DNA of 64,000 bases, taken from assembly GCA_963759375.1 (NCBI GenBank), contig CAVWYY010000008.1, positions 372,001 through 436,000 on the forward strand, in the 5' to 3' direction. The position numbers were made by a program, and so were the translations under genes. This document shows positions 9,528 through 18,519 of the stretch, piece by piece; position 1 is the stretch's first letter; each line of letters starts with the position of its first letter. The notes beneath the pieces are model-generated. The model saw nothing but the letters and a program-made list of their open reading frames with translations, did not search any database and was not told the DNA's origin. Origin of the DNA: DASSUW01 sp963759375. GTDB taxonomy: Bacteria > Actinomycetota > Thermoleophilia > Solirubrobacterales > Solirubrobacteraceae.

Positions 9528-10711
9528 GCTCGCGCTCCACGGCCAGCGCCTGACCGATCCGCTGCACCGCCGTCGGGTGCGTGCCGAGCAGGAACGAGAC
9601 CCAGCCCGGCGGGTCGGGATCGGACACGTTCTGCTCGGCGATCTTCTGCTGGAACTCGATCAGCCCCTGCGGGTCATGGGTGAGCTGCATCGAGAAGCGG
9701 TCGGCGCGCGCCTCCACCTGCGCGCGAGAGCTGGTTGGAGATCATCGTCATCGGCGTGGCGATGAGCAGGATGGAGAGGGCGACGGCCGGCACCGGTGAC
9801 GCGTCGTCGGGCGTGAGCCGCTCCGACAGCCGCGCCACGGCGAGCATCCCGAACGGCGCCACGATCAGCAGGTACAGCAGGCCGCGGGGGACGTCGTGGT
9901 AGTGCACGTGGCCGAGCTCGTGGGCCACGACGCCGCGCACCGCGTCCGGCGGGAAGTCCTTGATCAGCGTGTCGTAGATCACCACCCGCTTGGTGCCGCC
10001 GAGCCCGGTCACATAGGCGTTGGCGGCGGTCGTCCGGCGCGAGGCGTCCATCTCGTAGACCTCGCCGACCTTCACCCCTGCCTCGTCGGCGAGCTGGAGC
10101 ACCTCGGCCCGCAGCCGCCCCTCGACCGGGGTGAACTTGTTGAACAGCGGGTCGATGATCGCCGGCCCGGCGTAGATGCTGATCACGCCGAACGCGACCA
10201 CGACGACAGTCGCCGGGATCCACCAGCGGCGCCCGAAGCGCCGGATCGCGAACACGAGGATCGCGCCGCCCAGGCCCACGATCACGGCCTCGATCGCCGT
10301 GCTCTTGACCACGTCGCCGACCCAGCCCGTCCAGCTCTGGGTCACCAGCCCCACGTCCTTCGCGCGCTCGCGCGAGATCGCCGAGACCGGGAGCGTGGCG
10401 ACCGTGACGGCCACCGACAGGCCGGCCGCCACCACCGCCCCGGCCAGCACCGGCCGCCGCCACGGCCCGCGCGGCGGCCGCCGCACGACGTAGATGAGCA
10501 GGCCGAGCTCGATCGCCAGACTGGCCCCGTAGAGCCACAGCTGGCCGGTCCGGAAGTCCTCGGCCCGGGTCACGAAGGCCGGGCTGAAGTAGGTTTGCGC
10601 GGCGACGTCGACGGGCTCGAGCCGGTCGCGCGGGCGCATCAGGAAGACCGCCGCCTCCGCCACCGCCAGCGCGGCGATGACGGTGACCGGCAGGCGGAGC
10701 CGCTTGATCAC
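9487..10711 (-). CDS. M48 (Ste24/CAAX-type) membrane metalloprotease, frameshifted
   Basis: A membrane zinc peptidase of the M48A (Ste24p-like) family. The N-terminal half has about four to five helices. Then come the substrate-groove motif RRTTAANAYVTGLGGTKRVV, the zinc site VVAHELGHVHYHD and, in a second frame, the third ligand region EARADRFSMQLT. The frames join near 9720 (NQLSR then VEARADRF) with a net +1 shift over 1225 nt, so a sequence insertion is likely. The start is either GTG 10711 or ATG 10735, the latter colliding with the divergent phosphoesterase start. Confidence 0.82.
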
Positions 10712-10733
10712 CGAATAGACGATAACTCCACGC

Positions 10734-11465
10734 ATGCGCGTCGCCATCGCGTCCGACATCCACGGCAACAGGCAGGCCTTCGAGGCCGTGATCGCGGCGG
10801 CGGAGGCCGACGGAGCCGAGGAGCTCTGGTGCCTCGGCGACCTCGTGGGGTACGGCGCCGAGCCGGACGCGTGCGTGGCGCTGGCCGAGGCCCACTGCGC
10901 GATCTGCCTGGCCGGCAACCACGACCTCGCGGTGGTGGAGGTGCTCTCGCTCGACGACTTCTCGCGCGGCGCCGCGCTGGCCGCCTACTGGACCCGCGAG
11001 GTGATCCGGCCCGAGACGCGCGCGTACCTGCTCTCGCTCAAGCCGCAGTCCGAGGCCGAGGGCCTGGGGCTGTTCCACGCGTCACCGCGCGACCCGGTGT
11101 GGGAGTACGTCCTGTCGGCGCTCGCGGCGGAGCTCTGCTTCGACGCCACCGACTTCCGGATCTCGTTCATCGGTCACTCCCACGTGGCGCTGTCCTTCCA
11201 CCGCCCGGAGGGGGAGCCGGCCACCGGCACCACCCGCCGCGAGGGCGCCCAGGTCGACCTCGCGACCGGCGAGTGGCTGATCAACCCCGGCTCGGTCGGC
11301 CAGCCTCGCGACGGCGATCCGCGGGCGGCGTGGCTGGTGCTCGACACCGAGGCGTGGACCGCGACCTGGCGGCGTGCGGAGTACGACATCGGGGCCGCCC
11401 AGGCGGCGATCCGCGCGGCCAACCTGCCGGACTCGCTCGCTGAGCGGCTGCAATACGGGCAGTGA
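10734..11465 (+). CDS. Calcineurin-like metallophosphoesterase
   Basis: A 243-residue enzyme of the YfcE-like phosphoesterase superfamily. The metal-binding blocks are present in order: SDIHGN near the N-terminus, CLGDLVGYG, AGNHD, then GHSHV (about residue 147) and a final INPGSVGQPRDG. Such proteins hydrolyse phosphodiesters or phosphomonoesters with two metal ions; the physiological substrate is unknown. The start shares the palindromic GCATGC with the divergent protease region. A related protein is encoded at 62685-63375. Confidence 0.88.
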   Translation: MRVAIASDIHGNRQAFEAVIAAAEADGAEELWCLGDLVGYGAEPDACVALAEAHCAICLAGNHDLAVVEVLSLDDFSRGAALAAYWTREVIRPETRAYLLSLKPQSEAEGLGLFHASPRDPVWEYVLSALAAELCFDATDFRISFIGHSHVALSFHRPEGEPATGTTRREGAQVDLATGEWLINPGSVGQPRDGDPRAAWLVLDTEAWTATWRRAEYDIGAAQAAIRAANLPDSLAERLQYGQ

Positions 11466-11498
11466 CCCGCTGGGGAGGCCGCTAGCCTGCGAGTCTTC

Positions 11499-11984
11499 AT
11501 GCGTCGCAGCGTCTTGCTTGTCCTTGCGCTCGCCGCCGCCGCGCTCATGGCCGGCTGCGGCCAGTCGAACGAGGCCCTCATCCCCGACGACCGCGCCACC
11601 GCGATGCAGGACCTGGTCGACCAGATCGACAGCGCCTGCAGCGACGGCAACGTCCCTGAGGCCCGCCGGGCAGTCCAGGAGATGGACGCCGAGATCAACG
11701 AGCTGCCCAACTCGGTGGACCGCAAGCTGCGCCGCAACATGCGATCGTGGGTCAACCAGGTCGAGGAGGGCCTGGGCGACGGGTGCAAGGGCGCCGAGGA
11801 GACACCCAGCCCGTCGCCGACCGAGACGCCGACGGAGACGCCCACCGAGACGCCGACGCCGACGCCGACCGAGACGCCCACGCCGACACCCACCCCGACG
11901 GCGACGCCCACGCCGACTGCCACGGCGACCCCGACGCCGGACGAGGGCGGCGGCACCGAGGCGCCCACGGAGGAGGGGCCATGA
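11499..11984 (+). CDS. Lipoprotein with Thr-Pro-rich repeat tail
   Basis: A 161-residue secreted lipoprotein. The signal peptide ends in the lipobox LMAGC (Cys at 20). A helical acidic domain of about 80 residues with two later cysteines follows (IDSACSDGN, GDGCKG), which may form a disulfide. The last 60 residues are a low-complexity TPTE/TPTP/TAT tail typical of cell-wall-spanning stalks. Its stop overlaps the kinase start (ATGA), so the two are co-translated. It may act as an external partner of that kinase, an inference from the operon alone. Confidence 0.75.
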   Translation: MRRSVLLVLALAAAALMAGCGQSNEALIPDDRATAMQDLVDQIDSACSDGNVPEARRAVQEMDAEINELPNSVDRKLRRNMRSWVNQVEEGLGDGCKGAEETPSPSPTETPTETPTETPTPTPTETPTPTPTPTATPTPTATATPTPDEGGGTEAPTEEGP

Positions 11985-13207
11985 GGCCGGACGCCCTGTT
12001 CGCCGGCCGTTACCGGCTCGAGCGCCGCCTCGGCGTCGGCGGCATGGCCACCGTCCAGCTGGCGTTCGATACGCGACTGGAGCGCCACGTCGCCGTCAAG
12101 CTGCTGGCCGAGCACCTGGCGGAGGACGCCGCGTTCGTCTCCCGGTTCCGCCGCGAGGCGCTCGCCGCCGCGCGACTCGTGCACCCGAACATCGTGCAGG
12201 TCTTCGACTTCGGGCTCGACGAGAGCACGCACCGCAACTTCATCGTCATGGAGTACGTCACCGGCCAGTCGTGCGCGGAGATCCTCCGCGAGCAGGGCAC
12301 GGTCCCGCCCAACGAGGCCGTCGACATCCTCACGCAGGCGTGCCGGGGGCTCGACTACGCGCACCGCAACGGCGTCGTGCACCGCGACGTCAAGCCCGGC
12401 AACCTCATGCGCAGCGACGAGGGAATGGTCAAGCTGGCGGACTTCGGCATCGCCAAGGCGGCCGAGGACTCCGACATCACGAAGGTCGGCTCCGTGCTCG
12501 GCACCGCCGCCTACCTCGCGCCCGAGCAGGCCCGGGGCGAGGCCGCCGGCCCGTCGTCGGACCTCTACGCCCTCGGCGTGGTCGCCTACCAGCTGCTGGC
12601 CGGGCGGCTGCCCTACGACGCCGCGTCGCTGACCGACCTCGCGCGCCTGCAGGACACCGGCCCGCCGCCGCGGATCGACGAGCTGGAGCCCGCCGTCCCG
12701 GGCGCGCTGGCCGCCGCCGTGGCGCGAGCCCTGCACCGCGACCCCGAGCACCGCTACGCCGACGCGGCCGAGATGGAGACCGCGCTGCGCGACGGCCTGC
12801 GTGGCCGGCCCCCGGCGGACACCGACGTGACGTGGGCGCTCGGCGACGACGACGAGACCGCCGCCACGCGGATGCTGACCGGCACCGGCGCCACGTCGGC
12901 GATGCCGCGCACGACGTCTGAGACGGCACCCCGCCGTCATCTGGAGCCGCTCGACGAGCCGCCGCCGCCGCGCCGTGCGCAGCCGCGGCGCCCGGCCGGC
13001 CCGCCGCCGAAGAAGCGCAACTCCGGCCTACGCGCGTTCGTGGCGCTGCTCGTGGTGATCGCGCTTGCGGTCGGCGGCTACGCCGCCTACACGGCGATCG
13101 AGAACTCGGGCTCGAACGGGAACGTGCAGCTGCGGGAGGACGTCGGGGGCGACGTCAACCAGGCGATCGAGCAGCTGCGCGGCCTCATCGAGGACAACAC
13201 CCAGTAG
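11981..13207 (+). CDS. PknB-type membrane Ser/Thr protein kinase
   Basis: A 408-residue eukaryotic-like protein kinase. The kinase domain (about 10-270) has the Gly-loop LGVGGMATV, the catalytic Lys in VAVKLLAEHL, HRDVKPGNLM in the catalytic loop, ADFGIAK as the DFG and APEQARG in the activation segment. A Pro/Arg-rich juxtamembrane linker and one membrane helix (about 345-366) follow, with a short external tail. PASTA domains are absent, so it does not sense muropeptides the way PknB does. A GAGGAGGGG ribosome-binding site precedes the ATG at 11981. Confidence 0.92.
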   Translation: MRPDALFAGRYRLERRLGVGGMATVQLAFDTRLERHVAVKLLAEHLAEDAAFVSRFRREALAAARLVHPNIVQVFDFGLDESTHRNFIVMEYVTGQSCAEILREQGTVPPNEAVDILTQACRGLDYAHRNGVVHRDVKPGNLMRSDEGMVKLADFGIAKAAEDSDITKVGSVLGTAAYLAPEQARGEAAGPSSDLYALGVVAYQLLAGRLPYDAASLTDLARLQDTGPPPRIDELEPAVPGALAAAVARALHRDPEHRYADAAEMETALRDGLRGRPPADTDVTWALGDDDETAATRMLTGTGATSAMPRTTSETAPRRHLEPLDEPPPPRRAQPRRPAGPPPKKRNSGLRAFVALLVVIALAVGGYAAYTAIENSGSNGNVQLREDVGGDVNQAIEQLRGLIEDNTQ

Positions 13208-13988
13208 CGATCCGGATCGTCGTCGGGAGCGCGTAGCCCGCGCCGCGGCGGTGCGGCTCGGCGAGCCGGGCGAGCTCGGCCCGGGCGCGGTCGCGCTGCT
13301 CCACCGTGGCGGCGGCGAGCCGCGCGGCCGTGCGGACGGTGCCGCCGAGCACGCCGGCCCAGAGCTCGTCGAGGCTCGCCACCGGCAGGTCGAAGCGGAC
13401 CTCGCGCAGCTCGACGTCGTGCAGCCCGCCGAGCAGGCCGGTCAGCTGGCCCGCGTCCGTGAAGCGCAGCGAGCTCGGCCCTTCCGGGATCGCCGAGCGG
13501 TCGAGCCCGGCGGCGGTCACCGCGTCGGCGGGCAGGCCGAGCAGCGCGACCTCGTCGGGCGGCCCCCACATGGCGAGCGCCACGCGTCCGCGAGACACGC
13601 GCGCCAGCTCGGCGGCGGCCACCTCGGGCTCGGGGACGTGGTTGACCACGAACGCCGCGATCACGGCGTCGAACCGGCCGTCGGCGAATGGGAGCGCCTC
13701 GACGTCACCGTGCACGAACTCGATCTCCGGGTGGCGCTCGCGGGCGGCGGCCACCATGCCCTCGGCGAGGTCGACGCCGGTGACGTGCGCGCCGCGGGCG
13801 GCCGCGGCGGCGGCGAGGTCGCCGAGCCCGGAGCCGACGTCGAGGACGTGCGTGCCCGGCCCGGCTCCCGCCGCGTCGAGCAGGGGCTCGACGGCGGCGG
13901 CGGTCGCGCGCGCCATCAGCGTCTCGAACGTCGCGGCGCGGGCGCTCCAGCCGGCCGCCTCGAAGGCCTTGAAGCCCTCGCCGCTCAC
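13185..13988 (-). CDS. Class I SAM-dependent methyltransferase
   Basis: A 267-residue methyltransferase of the UbiE/Methyltransf_11 type. Motif I is VLDVGSGLGDLAAAAAARG, followed by the acidic loop VTGVDLAEGMV, motif II region HGDVEALPFADGRFDAV and the post-motif III block RVSRGRVALAMWGPP. The substrate is unknown. The GTG start at 13988 overlaps the tgt stop (GTGA), so it is co-expressed with tgt. Its 3' end overlaps the convergent kinase gene by 23 bp. Confidence 0.82.
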   Translation of the reverse strand: MSGEGFKAFEAAGWSARAATFETLMARATAAAVEPLLDAAGAGPGTHVLDVGSGLGDLAAAAAARGAHVTGVDLAEGMVAAARERHPEIEFVHGDVEALPFADGRFDAVIAAFVVNHVPEPEVAAAELARVSRGRVALAMWGPPDEVALLGLPADAVTAAGLDRSAIPEGPSSLRFTDAGQLTGLLGGLHDVELREVRFDLPVASLDELWAGVLGGTVRTAARLAAATVEQRDRARAELARLAEPHRRGAGYALPTTIRIATGCCPR

Positions 13989-15185
13989 AGCTCCCACGGC
14001 GCCGCGCCGCCGTACACGGCCGTGGCCGTCTCGGCCAGCCGGCCGCCGTCGACCGCGTCGCGCAGGGCGGCCATCAGGCGCTGCAGGTAGGCGAGGTTGT
14101 GGATCGTCAGCAGCCGCTGGGCGGTCTGCTCGTGGGCCTTGATCAGGTAGTGCAGGTAGGCCCGGGTGTAGCCGTGGGCGCACGCGGAGCACGGGCAGCC
14201 GTCGAGCAGCGGCTCGTCGGCGGTGCGCCAGCGCGCCTTCGCCAGGTCCACGCGCCAGCGCTTGGCCGGGTCCGGGCACGATGGCCATGCCGTGACGGCC
14301 GATCCGGGTCGGCATCGCGCAGTCGAACGTGTCGATCCCGAGCTGGACGCCGCGCACGAGGTCGTCGACCTCGCCGATGCCGAGCAGGTGCCGGGGCCGC
14401 TCCTCGTCGAGCTCGTCGATCGCCCACTCGACCACCTCGAACATCTGGTCCTTGTGCTCGCCGAGCGTGCCGCCGATCGCGATGCCGCCGACCGGCCGGG
14501 CGGCGACCTCCTGGGCCGACGCGCGCCGCAGGTCCTCCTCCACCCCGCCCTGGACGATCCCGTAGACGACCTGCCCCTCGGGCCCGTGTTCGGCGTGCCA
14601 GGCCAGGCAGCGGTCGAGCCAGCGGTGCGTGCGCTCGGTCGAGCGAGCGGTGTAGTCGCGGCCGCCGTGGAACGGCGTGCACTCGTCGAACACGAGCGCG
14701 ATGTCGGAGTTCAGCGCGGCCTGGATCTCCATCGACGTCTCGGGGCCCATGAAATGGGTCGAGCCGTCGAGGTAGGAGCGGAACGTCACGCCCTGCTCCT
14801 CGATCCTCAGGATCGCGCCTGACCGCTCGCCGGCGGTCGAGGACTGGGCGGCACGGCCCTTGATCTCGTCCGCCACGGTGCCATGGCCCATGGAGAAGAC
14901 CTGGAAGCCGCCGGAGTCGGTGATCACCGGCCGGTCCCAGCGCATGAAGCGGTGCAGCCCGCCCATCTGCGCGATCAGATCGTGGCCGGGAGTCAGGAAC
15001 AGGTGGAACGTGTTCCCGAGCACCATGTCGTACCCGAGGTCGGCGGCCTCGCGGACCTCGAGCGTCTTCACGACGGCCTTCGTCGCCAGCGGGACGAAGG
15101 CGGGGGTGCGGACCTCGCCGTGGGTGAGCTTCAGCGTGCCCGTGCGGGCGCGCGAGGCGGGGTCGCGGGTGCGGACGGCGAACAC
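13985..15185 (-). CDS. tgt: Queuine tRNA-ribosyltransferase, frameshifted
   Basis: Tgt exchanges guanine-34 for a queuosine precursor in tRNAs with GUN anticodons. The N-terminal frame shows LGNTFHLFLTPG, the catalytic loop VITDSGGFQVFSMG, YGIVQGGVEEDLR and GGIAIGGTLG. The C-terminal frame carries the zinc site CPCSACAHGYTRAYLHYL. The join lies near 14278 (HGMAIVP then the DLAKARWRTADEPLLDG segment) with net +1 over 1201 nt. Intact motifs on both sides suggest an inserted base, not decay. I chose GTG 15185, just inside the hairpin that follows hsp20. Confidence 0.88.
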
Positions 15186-15212
15186 AGGGGCGCGGACGAT
15201 AGCCGCGCCCCT
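15186..15212 (-). terminator. Perfect 10-bp stem-loop after hsp20
   Basis: AGGGGCGCGG and CCGCGCCCCT pair perfectly around a 7-nt loop (ACGATAG). It lies 14 bp past the hsp20 stop and directly before the tgt start. There is no T-run, so it is either an actinobacterial-style terminator or a structured tgt leader that hides its start. Confidence 0.5.
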
Positions 15213-15225
15213 GCGATCCGGATCG

Positions 15226-15663
15226 CTACGCCTCGATGGTCTTCGTGGCGCCGATCTCGATGCGCTTCGGCTTGCGGACCTCGGGCTTCGGGATCGAGAC
15301 CTCGAGCACGCCGCGGTCGAAGCTCGCGGTGACGGCGTCGCCGTCAATGCCCTCGGGGAGCGTCAGCGACCGCGAGAACGAGCCGAACGCGCGCTCGACG
15401 CGGACGTAGCCGTCCTTCTTGGTCTCCTGCTCGGACTTGCGCTCGCCGGAGATGGTGAGCGTGCGGTCCTCGAACTCGATCTTGATGTCGTCCTCGGAGA
15501 GGCCGGGGAGATCGGCCTTCAGGACGTAGTGATCCTCGGCCTCGACAAGGTCCATCGCCGGCAGCCAGCGGCGCAGCGCACCGGAGCGGCTCGGGGTCGG
15601 AGCGTCGAAGACGGAATCGAAAAGGGACTGGAGCGCGAACGGCTCCCAGCGAACGAGCGACAT
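15226..15663 (-). CDS. Small heat-shock protein, Hsp20/alpha-crystallin
   Basis: An ATP-independent holdase that binds unfolding proteins. The 145-residue product has a short N-terminal arm (WEPFALQSLFDSVFD). The alpha-crystallin domain follows (AMDLVEAEDHYVLKADLPGL to GVLEVSIPKPE) with the A-x-x-x-n-G-v-L motif ASFDRGVLEVSIPK, then a short C-terminal extension. It has its own promoter (15701-15729) and is followed by a strong hairpin, so it is probably monocistronic. The MarR-type gene lies immediately upstream on the same strand. Confidence 0.93.
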   Translation of the reverse strand: MSLVRWEPFALQSLFDSVFDAPTPSRSGALRRWLPAMDLVEAEDHYVLKADLPGLSEDDIKIEFEDRTLTISGERKSEQETKKDGYVRVERAFGSFSRSLTLPEGIDGDAVTASFDRGVLEVSIPKPEVRKPKRIEIGATKTIEA

Positions 15664-15700
15664 GTCATACCTCCACGGTGATCGACTACAGCCTGGCTGC

Positions 15701-15729
15701 AGTATAAGATCTCAGTCGGGAGATATCAA
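15701..15729 (-). promoter_or_regulatory. Housekeeping-type promoter of hsp20
   Basis: On the minus strand TTGATA (15729-15724) and TATACT (15706-15701) are separated by 17 bases, close to the sigma-70 consensus. The stretch is AT-rich against very GC-rich surroundings. The predicted transcript start is near 15694, giving a 30-nt leader to hsp20. No HAIR or CIRCE palindrome is obvious beside it. Confidence 0.75.
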
Positions 15730-15734
15730 GTTTC

Positions 15735-16229
15735 TTAGTCGCTGTGACTAAGATCCGCGGCGCCCGGGAGCACCCGGTCCCAGTAGCCGGCGAGCAGGCG
15801 CAGCTCATCCTCGTCGAAGTGCTGCAGGAAGCGCTCGCGTACGCCGTCTAAATGCGTCCGCCGCGCCTCGTCGAGCAGCGCCCCGCCCTTGTCGGTGAGC
15901 ACTGCGAAGGTCCCGCGCCCGTCGTCGGTACAGGGGTCGCGCTCGAGCAGTCCTTCGCGCTCGAGCCGGTCCACCAGGCGCGTCATCCCCGAGCGGGAGA
16001 GGAGTACGCCGTCGGCCAGCTCCGCCATCCGCCGCCGGCGGCCGGGAGCGGCCTGCAGATTGATCAGCACCTCGTACGAGGTGAGGGGGAGCGAGTGGGC
16101 GGCCAGCAGCTCGGCGTCCAGCGCCTTCACCAGCGCGCTGTGGATCCGCAGCAGCCCCCGCCAGGCCCCCAGCTCCTCCGGCGCGAGCTCCTTGATCGGC
16201 CCGCTCCGCGTGTCTACGGGTGTCGCCAT
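15735..16229 (-). CDS. MarR-family transcriptional regulator
   Basis: A 164-residue winged-helix regulator. The core contains the dimerisation helix (GLLRIHSALVKALDAEL), the recognition region LPLTSYEVLINLQAAPGRR and LLSRSGMTRLVDRLEREGLLER, and the wing RDPCTDDGRGTFAVLTDKG. MarR proteins usually repress a neighbouring gene and release DNA on binding small phenolics or after thiol oxidation. A single Cys sits in the wing. It stops only 6 bp before the hsp20 -35 box. A TTGC-N4-GCAA palindrome upstream is a likely operator. Confidence 0.85.
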   Translation of the reverse strand: MATPVDTRSGPIKELAPEELGAWRGLLRIHSALVKALDAELLAAHSLPLTSYEVLINLQAAPGRRRRMAELADGVLLSRSGMTRLVDRLEREGLLERDPCTDDGRGTFAVLTDKGGALLDEARRTHLDGVRERFLQHFDEDELRLLAGYWDRVLPGAADLSHSD

Positions 16230-16255
16230 CGCCGACTAGCCTAGCGGGCAGATGG

Positions 16256-16267
16256 TTGCACGAGCAA
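16256..16267. promoter_or_regulatory. Candidate MarR operator TTGC-N4-GCAA
   Basis: TTGCACGAGCAA lies 27 bp upstream of the marR start, between it and the VOC gene end. The symmetry and position fit autoregulation by the adjacent MarR protein. The site is short, so chance occurrence is possible. Confidence 0.4.
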
Positions 16268-16277
16268 TTTCGTTCCG

Positions 16278-17042
16278 CTAGTCGTCGGTCTGGCCTTCGA
16301 ACACCGCGAACGCGGCGCCCTGCGGGTCGCTGACCGCGGCGACACGGCCGACCGGCGTATCCACGGGCCCGGCGATCACCGAGCCGCCGGCGTTCTTGAT
16401 CGCCTTGACCGCGTCGTTGACCGACTCGGCGGTGAAGTAGACGAGCCAGTGCGTCGGCTCGCCGTCCTGCGGCGGACGGATGCCGCCGTTGAGCTGGCCG
16501 CCGGACTTGATGACGCCGTAGCCGGACTCCTCCGGCTCGACGCTCCAGCCGAGCAGCTCGCCGAAGAAGTCGCGCGCCCGCGCCGGGTCGGGCGTCGCGA
16601 GCTCGTTCCAGACCATGCAGCCCGGGTCGTTGACCCGGCGGGCGCCGACCTGCTCGCGCGCCTGCCACAGGTGCAGGGTGGCGCCGGTCGGGTCGCGTAG
16701 CGCGGTCATGCGCCCCGAGGCCATGACGTCGAACGGGTGGGCGAGCACCTCGCCGCCGAGCTCGAGCACGCGCGGCGCCAGCGCGTCGACGTCCTCGACC
16801 GCCACGTACGAGGACCAGTGCGGCGTGAGCGACGAGCGCTCCTCCTCCCCCATCTCGTACAGCGCGGCGACGTCCTGCCCTTCGAGCTTGAAGGTCGTGT
16901 AGGTGCCGGCGTCGCCGGCCGGGGCGTCGGCCGCCTCCCAGCCGAACACGGTCGTGTAGAACGCCTTGGCGGCGTCCGCGTCGGTGGTTCCGAGGTCGGC
17001 CCAGCAGAAGGTGCCGGGCGCGTAGCTGTCGCGCTCCCCCAT
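16278..17042 (-). CDS. Tandem VOC (glyoxalase/bleomycin-resistance-like) protein
   Basis: A 254-residue protein with two vicinal-oxygen-chelate modules. Module 1 runs from about residue 10 to 125 (TFCWADLGTTDADAAKAFYTTVFGW to DPTGATLHLWQ) and module 2 from about 135 to 250 (VWNELATPDPARARDFFGELLGW to DPQGAAFAVFEGQ). Similar proteins include hydroxylase-like and glyoxalase-like enzymes of unknown substrate. It is followed, same strand, by the MarR gene 48 bp away, and could be its target or share its transcript. Nothing shows which reaction it catalyses. Confidence 0.82.
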   Translation of the reverse strand: MGERDSYAPGTFCWADLGTTDADAAKAFYTTVFGWEAADAPAGDAGTYTTFKLEGQDVAALYEMGEEERSSLTPHWSSYVAVEDVDALAPRVLELGGEVLAHPFDVMASGRMTALRDPTGATLHLWQAREQVGARRVNDPGCMVWNELATPDPARARDFFGELLGWSVEPEESGYGVIKSGGQLNGGIRPPQDGEPTHWLVYFTAESVNDAVKAIKNAGGSVIAGPVDTPVGRVAAVSDPQGAAFAVFEGQTDD

Positions 17043-17058
17043 CGTTCGACCGCGCAGC

Positions 17059-18519
17059 CTACGCGAGCAGGGAGCGGCCCGTCATCTCCGCGGGCTGGTC
17101 GATCTCCAGCAGCGCGAGGATCGTCGGCGCGACGTCGGCCAGGATCCCCTCGTCGTTGAGCTCGGCAACGCCGTCGGCCGTCACGATCAACGGGACCGGG
17201 TTGAGCGAGTGCGCGGTGTTCGGTGATCCGTCGGGCTCGAGCATGTTGTCGCAGTTGCCGTGGTCGGCCGTGATCACGCACACGCCGCCGGTCCCGTGCA
17301 CGGCCTCGACGACACGTCCGAGGCACTCGTCCACCGTCTCGACGGCCTTGACCGCCGCCTCGATCACGCCGGTGTGGCCGACCATGTCGGGGTTGGCGAA
17401 GTTGATGATCGCGAACGCCGGCTCGTCCTCGTTCCAGTGCTCCACGAACGCGTCGGCCGCCTCGCGCGCGCTCATCTCCGGCTTCTTGTCGTAGGTCGGG
17501 ACATCGCGCGGCGACGGCACGAGCTCGCGGATCTCGCCCTCGTACGGGTGCTCCTCGCCGCCGTTGAAGAAGTACGTCACGTGCGCGTACTTCTCGGTCT
17601 CGGCCACGTGCAGCTGCTTGAGCCCGCGCTCGGAGATCACCCGCGCGATCGTGATCTTCGGCCGGGCCGGCGGGAACAGCACCGGGTGGTCCCAGTCCTC
17701 GTCGTACTCGGCCATCGTCGTGTAGCGGTCGACCGTCTCGGTCAGCTTCTCGGTGATCTGGCGCATGCGGTCCGGCCGGAAGTTGAACGCGATCACCGAG
17801 TCGCCCGGGCGGATCGTCGAGTCCTCGTCGCCGACGATCGTCGGCGCGATGAACTCGTCGGTCTCGTCGCGCTCGTACGCCGCCTTCACCGCCGCCTCGC
17901 CGGTGTCGGCACGGTGCTCGCCCTTGCCCTCCAGCAGGAGGTCGAGCGCCTTCTGCGTGCGCTCCCACCGCTTGTCGCGGTCCATCGCGAAGTAGCGCCC
18001 CACGACCGAGCCGACGCGGCCGATCCCCAGCGCCTCGATCCGGGCCAGCGCCTTGGCGCCGGACTTCGGCAAGGTGTCGCGCCCGTCGGTGAAGGCGTGG
18101 ACGACGAGGTCCTCGACCCCGCGCTCGTCGGCGATCTTCAGCAAGGCCTCGAGATGGCCGATCGACGAGTGCACCCCGCCTTCGGACACGAGCCCGATCA
18201 GGTGCACGCGCGGCGCGTCCTCCAGCGCCGCCTGCAGCACCTCGTTCTCGGCCAGCGAGCCGTCCTCGACCGCCTTGTCGATCCGCGCGAGATCCTGCGG
18301 CACGATCGAGCCGGCGCCGAGGTTGAGGTGGCCGACCTCGGAGTTGCCCATCTGCCCCGCCGGCAGGCCGACCGCCTCGCCCTTGGCCGTGAGCTGCGTG
18401 TGGGCGTGCTCCTCCCACAACGCGTCGAACACCGGGGTGTCGGCCAGCGAGATCGCGTTGCCCTCGCCGTCAGGGGCCAGGCCCCAGCCGTCGAGGATGA
18501 CCAGCGCGACCTGCTTCAT
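17059..18519 (-). CDS. gpmI: 2,3-bisphosphoglycerate-independent phosphoglycerate mutase
   Basis: Interconverts 3- and 2-phosphoglycerate with two Mn ions. The 486-residue product shows VALVILDGWGLAPDGEGNAI at the N-terminus and the catalytic Ser in GQMGNSEVGHLNLGAG. It also has the FTDGRDTLPKSG loop, FNFRPDRMRQIT and the metal site ITADHGNCDNM. It is last in gapA-pgk-tpiA-gpmI; its ATG overlaps the tpiA stop (ATGA). Length is slightly below the usual 510. Confidence 0.95.
   Translation of the reverse strand: MKQVALVILDGWGLAPDGEGNAISLADTPVFDALWEEHAHTQLTAKGEAVGLPAGQMGNSEVGHLNLGAGSIVPQDLARIDKAVEDGSLAENEVLQAALEDAPRVHLIGLVSEGGVHSSIGHLEALLKIADERGVEDLVVHAFTDGRDTLPKSGAKALARIEALGIGRVGSVVGRYFAMDRDKRWERTQKALDLLLEGKGEHRADTGEAAVKAAYERDETDEFIAPTIVGDEDSTIRPGDSVIAFNFRPDRMRQITEKLTETVDRYTTMAEYDEDWDHPVLFPPARPKITIARVISERGLKQLHVAETEKYAHVTYFFNGGEEHPYEGEIRELVPSPRDVPTYDKKPEMSAREAADAFVEHWNEDEPAFAIINFANPDMVGHTGVIEAAVKAVETVDECLGRVVEAVHGTGGVCVITADHGNCDNMLEPDGSPNTAHSLNPVPLIVTADGVAELNDEGILADVAPTILALLEIDQPAEMTGRSLLA

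Noticed and set aside
11752..11982. Antisense frame across the lipoprotein repeat tail
   Set aside because: It is the complement of a low-complexity TPTE repeat, with no start context and no family.
13185..15347. A 720-residue apparent fusion of Tgt and a methyltransferase
   Set aside because: The Tgt frame breaks near 14278 and its true C-terminus with the zinc site lies in another frame ending at 13985. The methyltransferase has its own GTG start, so the fusion is a frameshift artefact.
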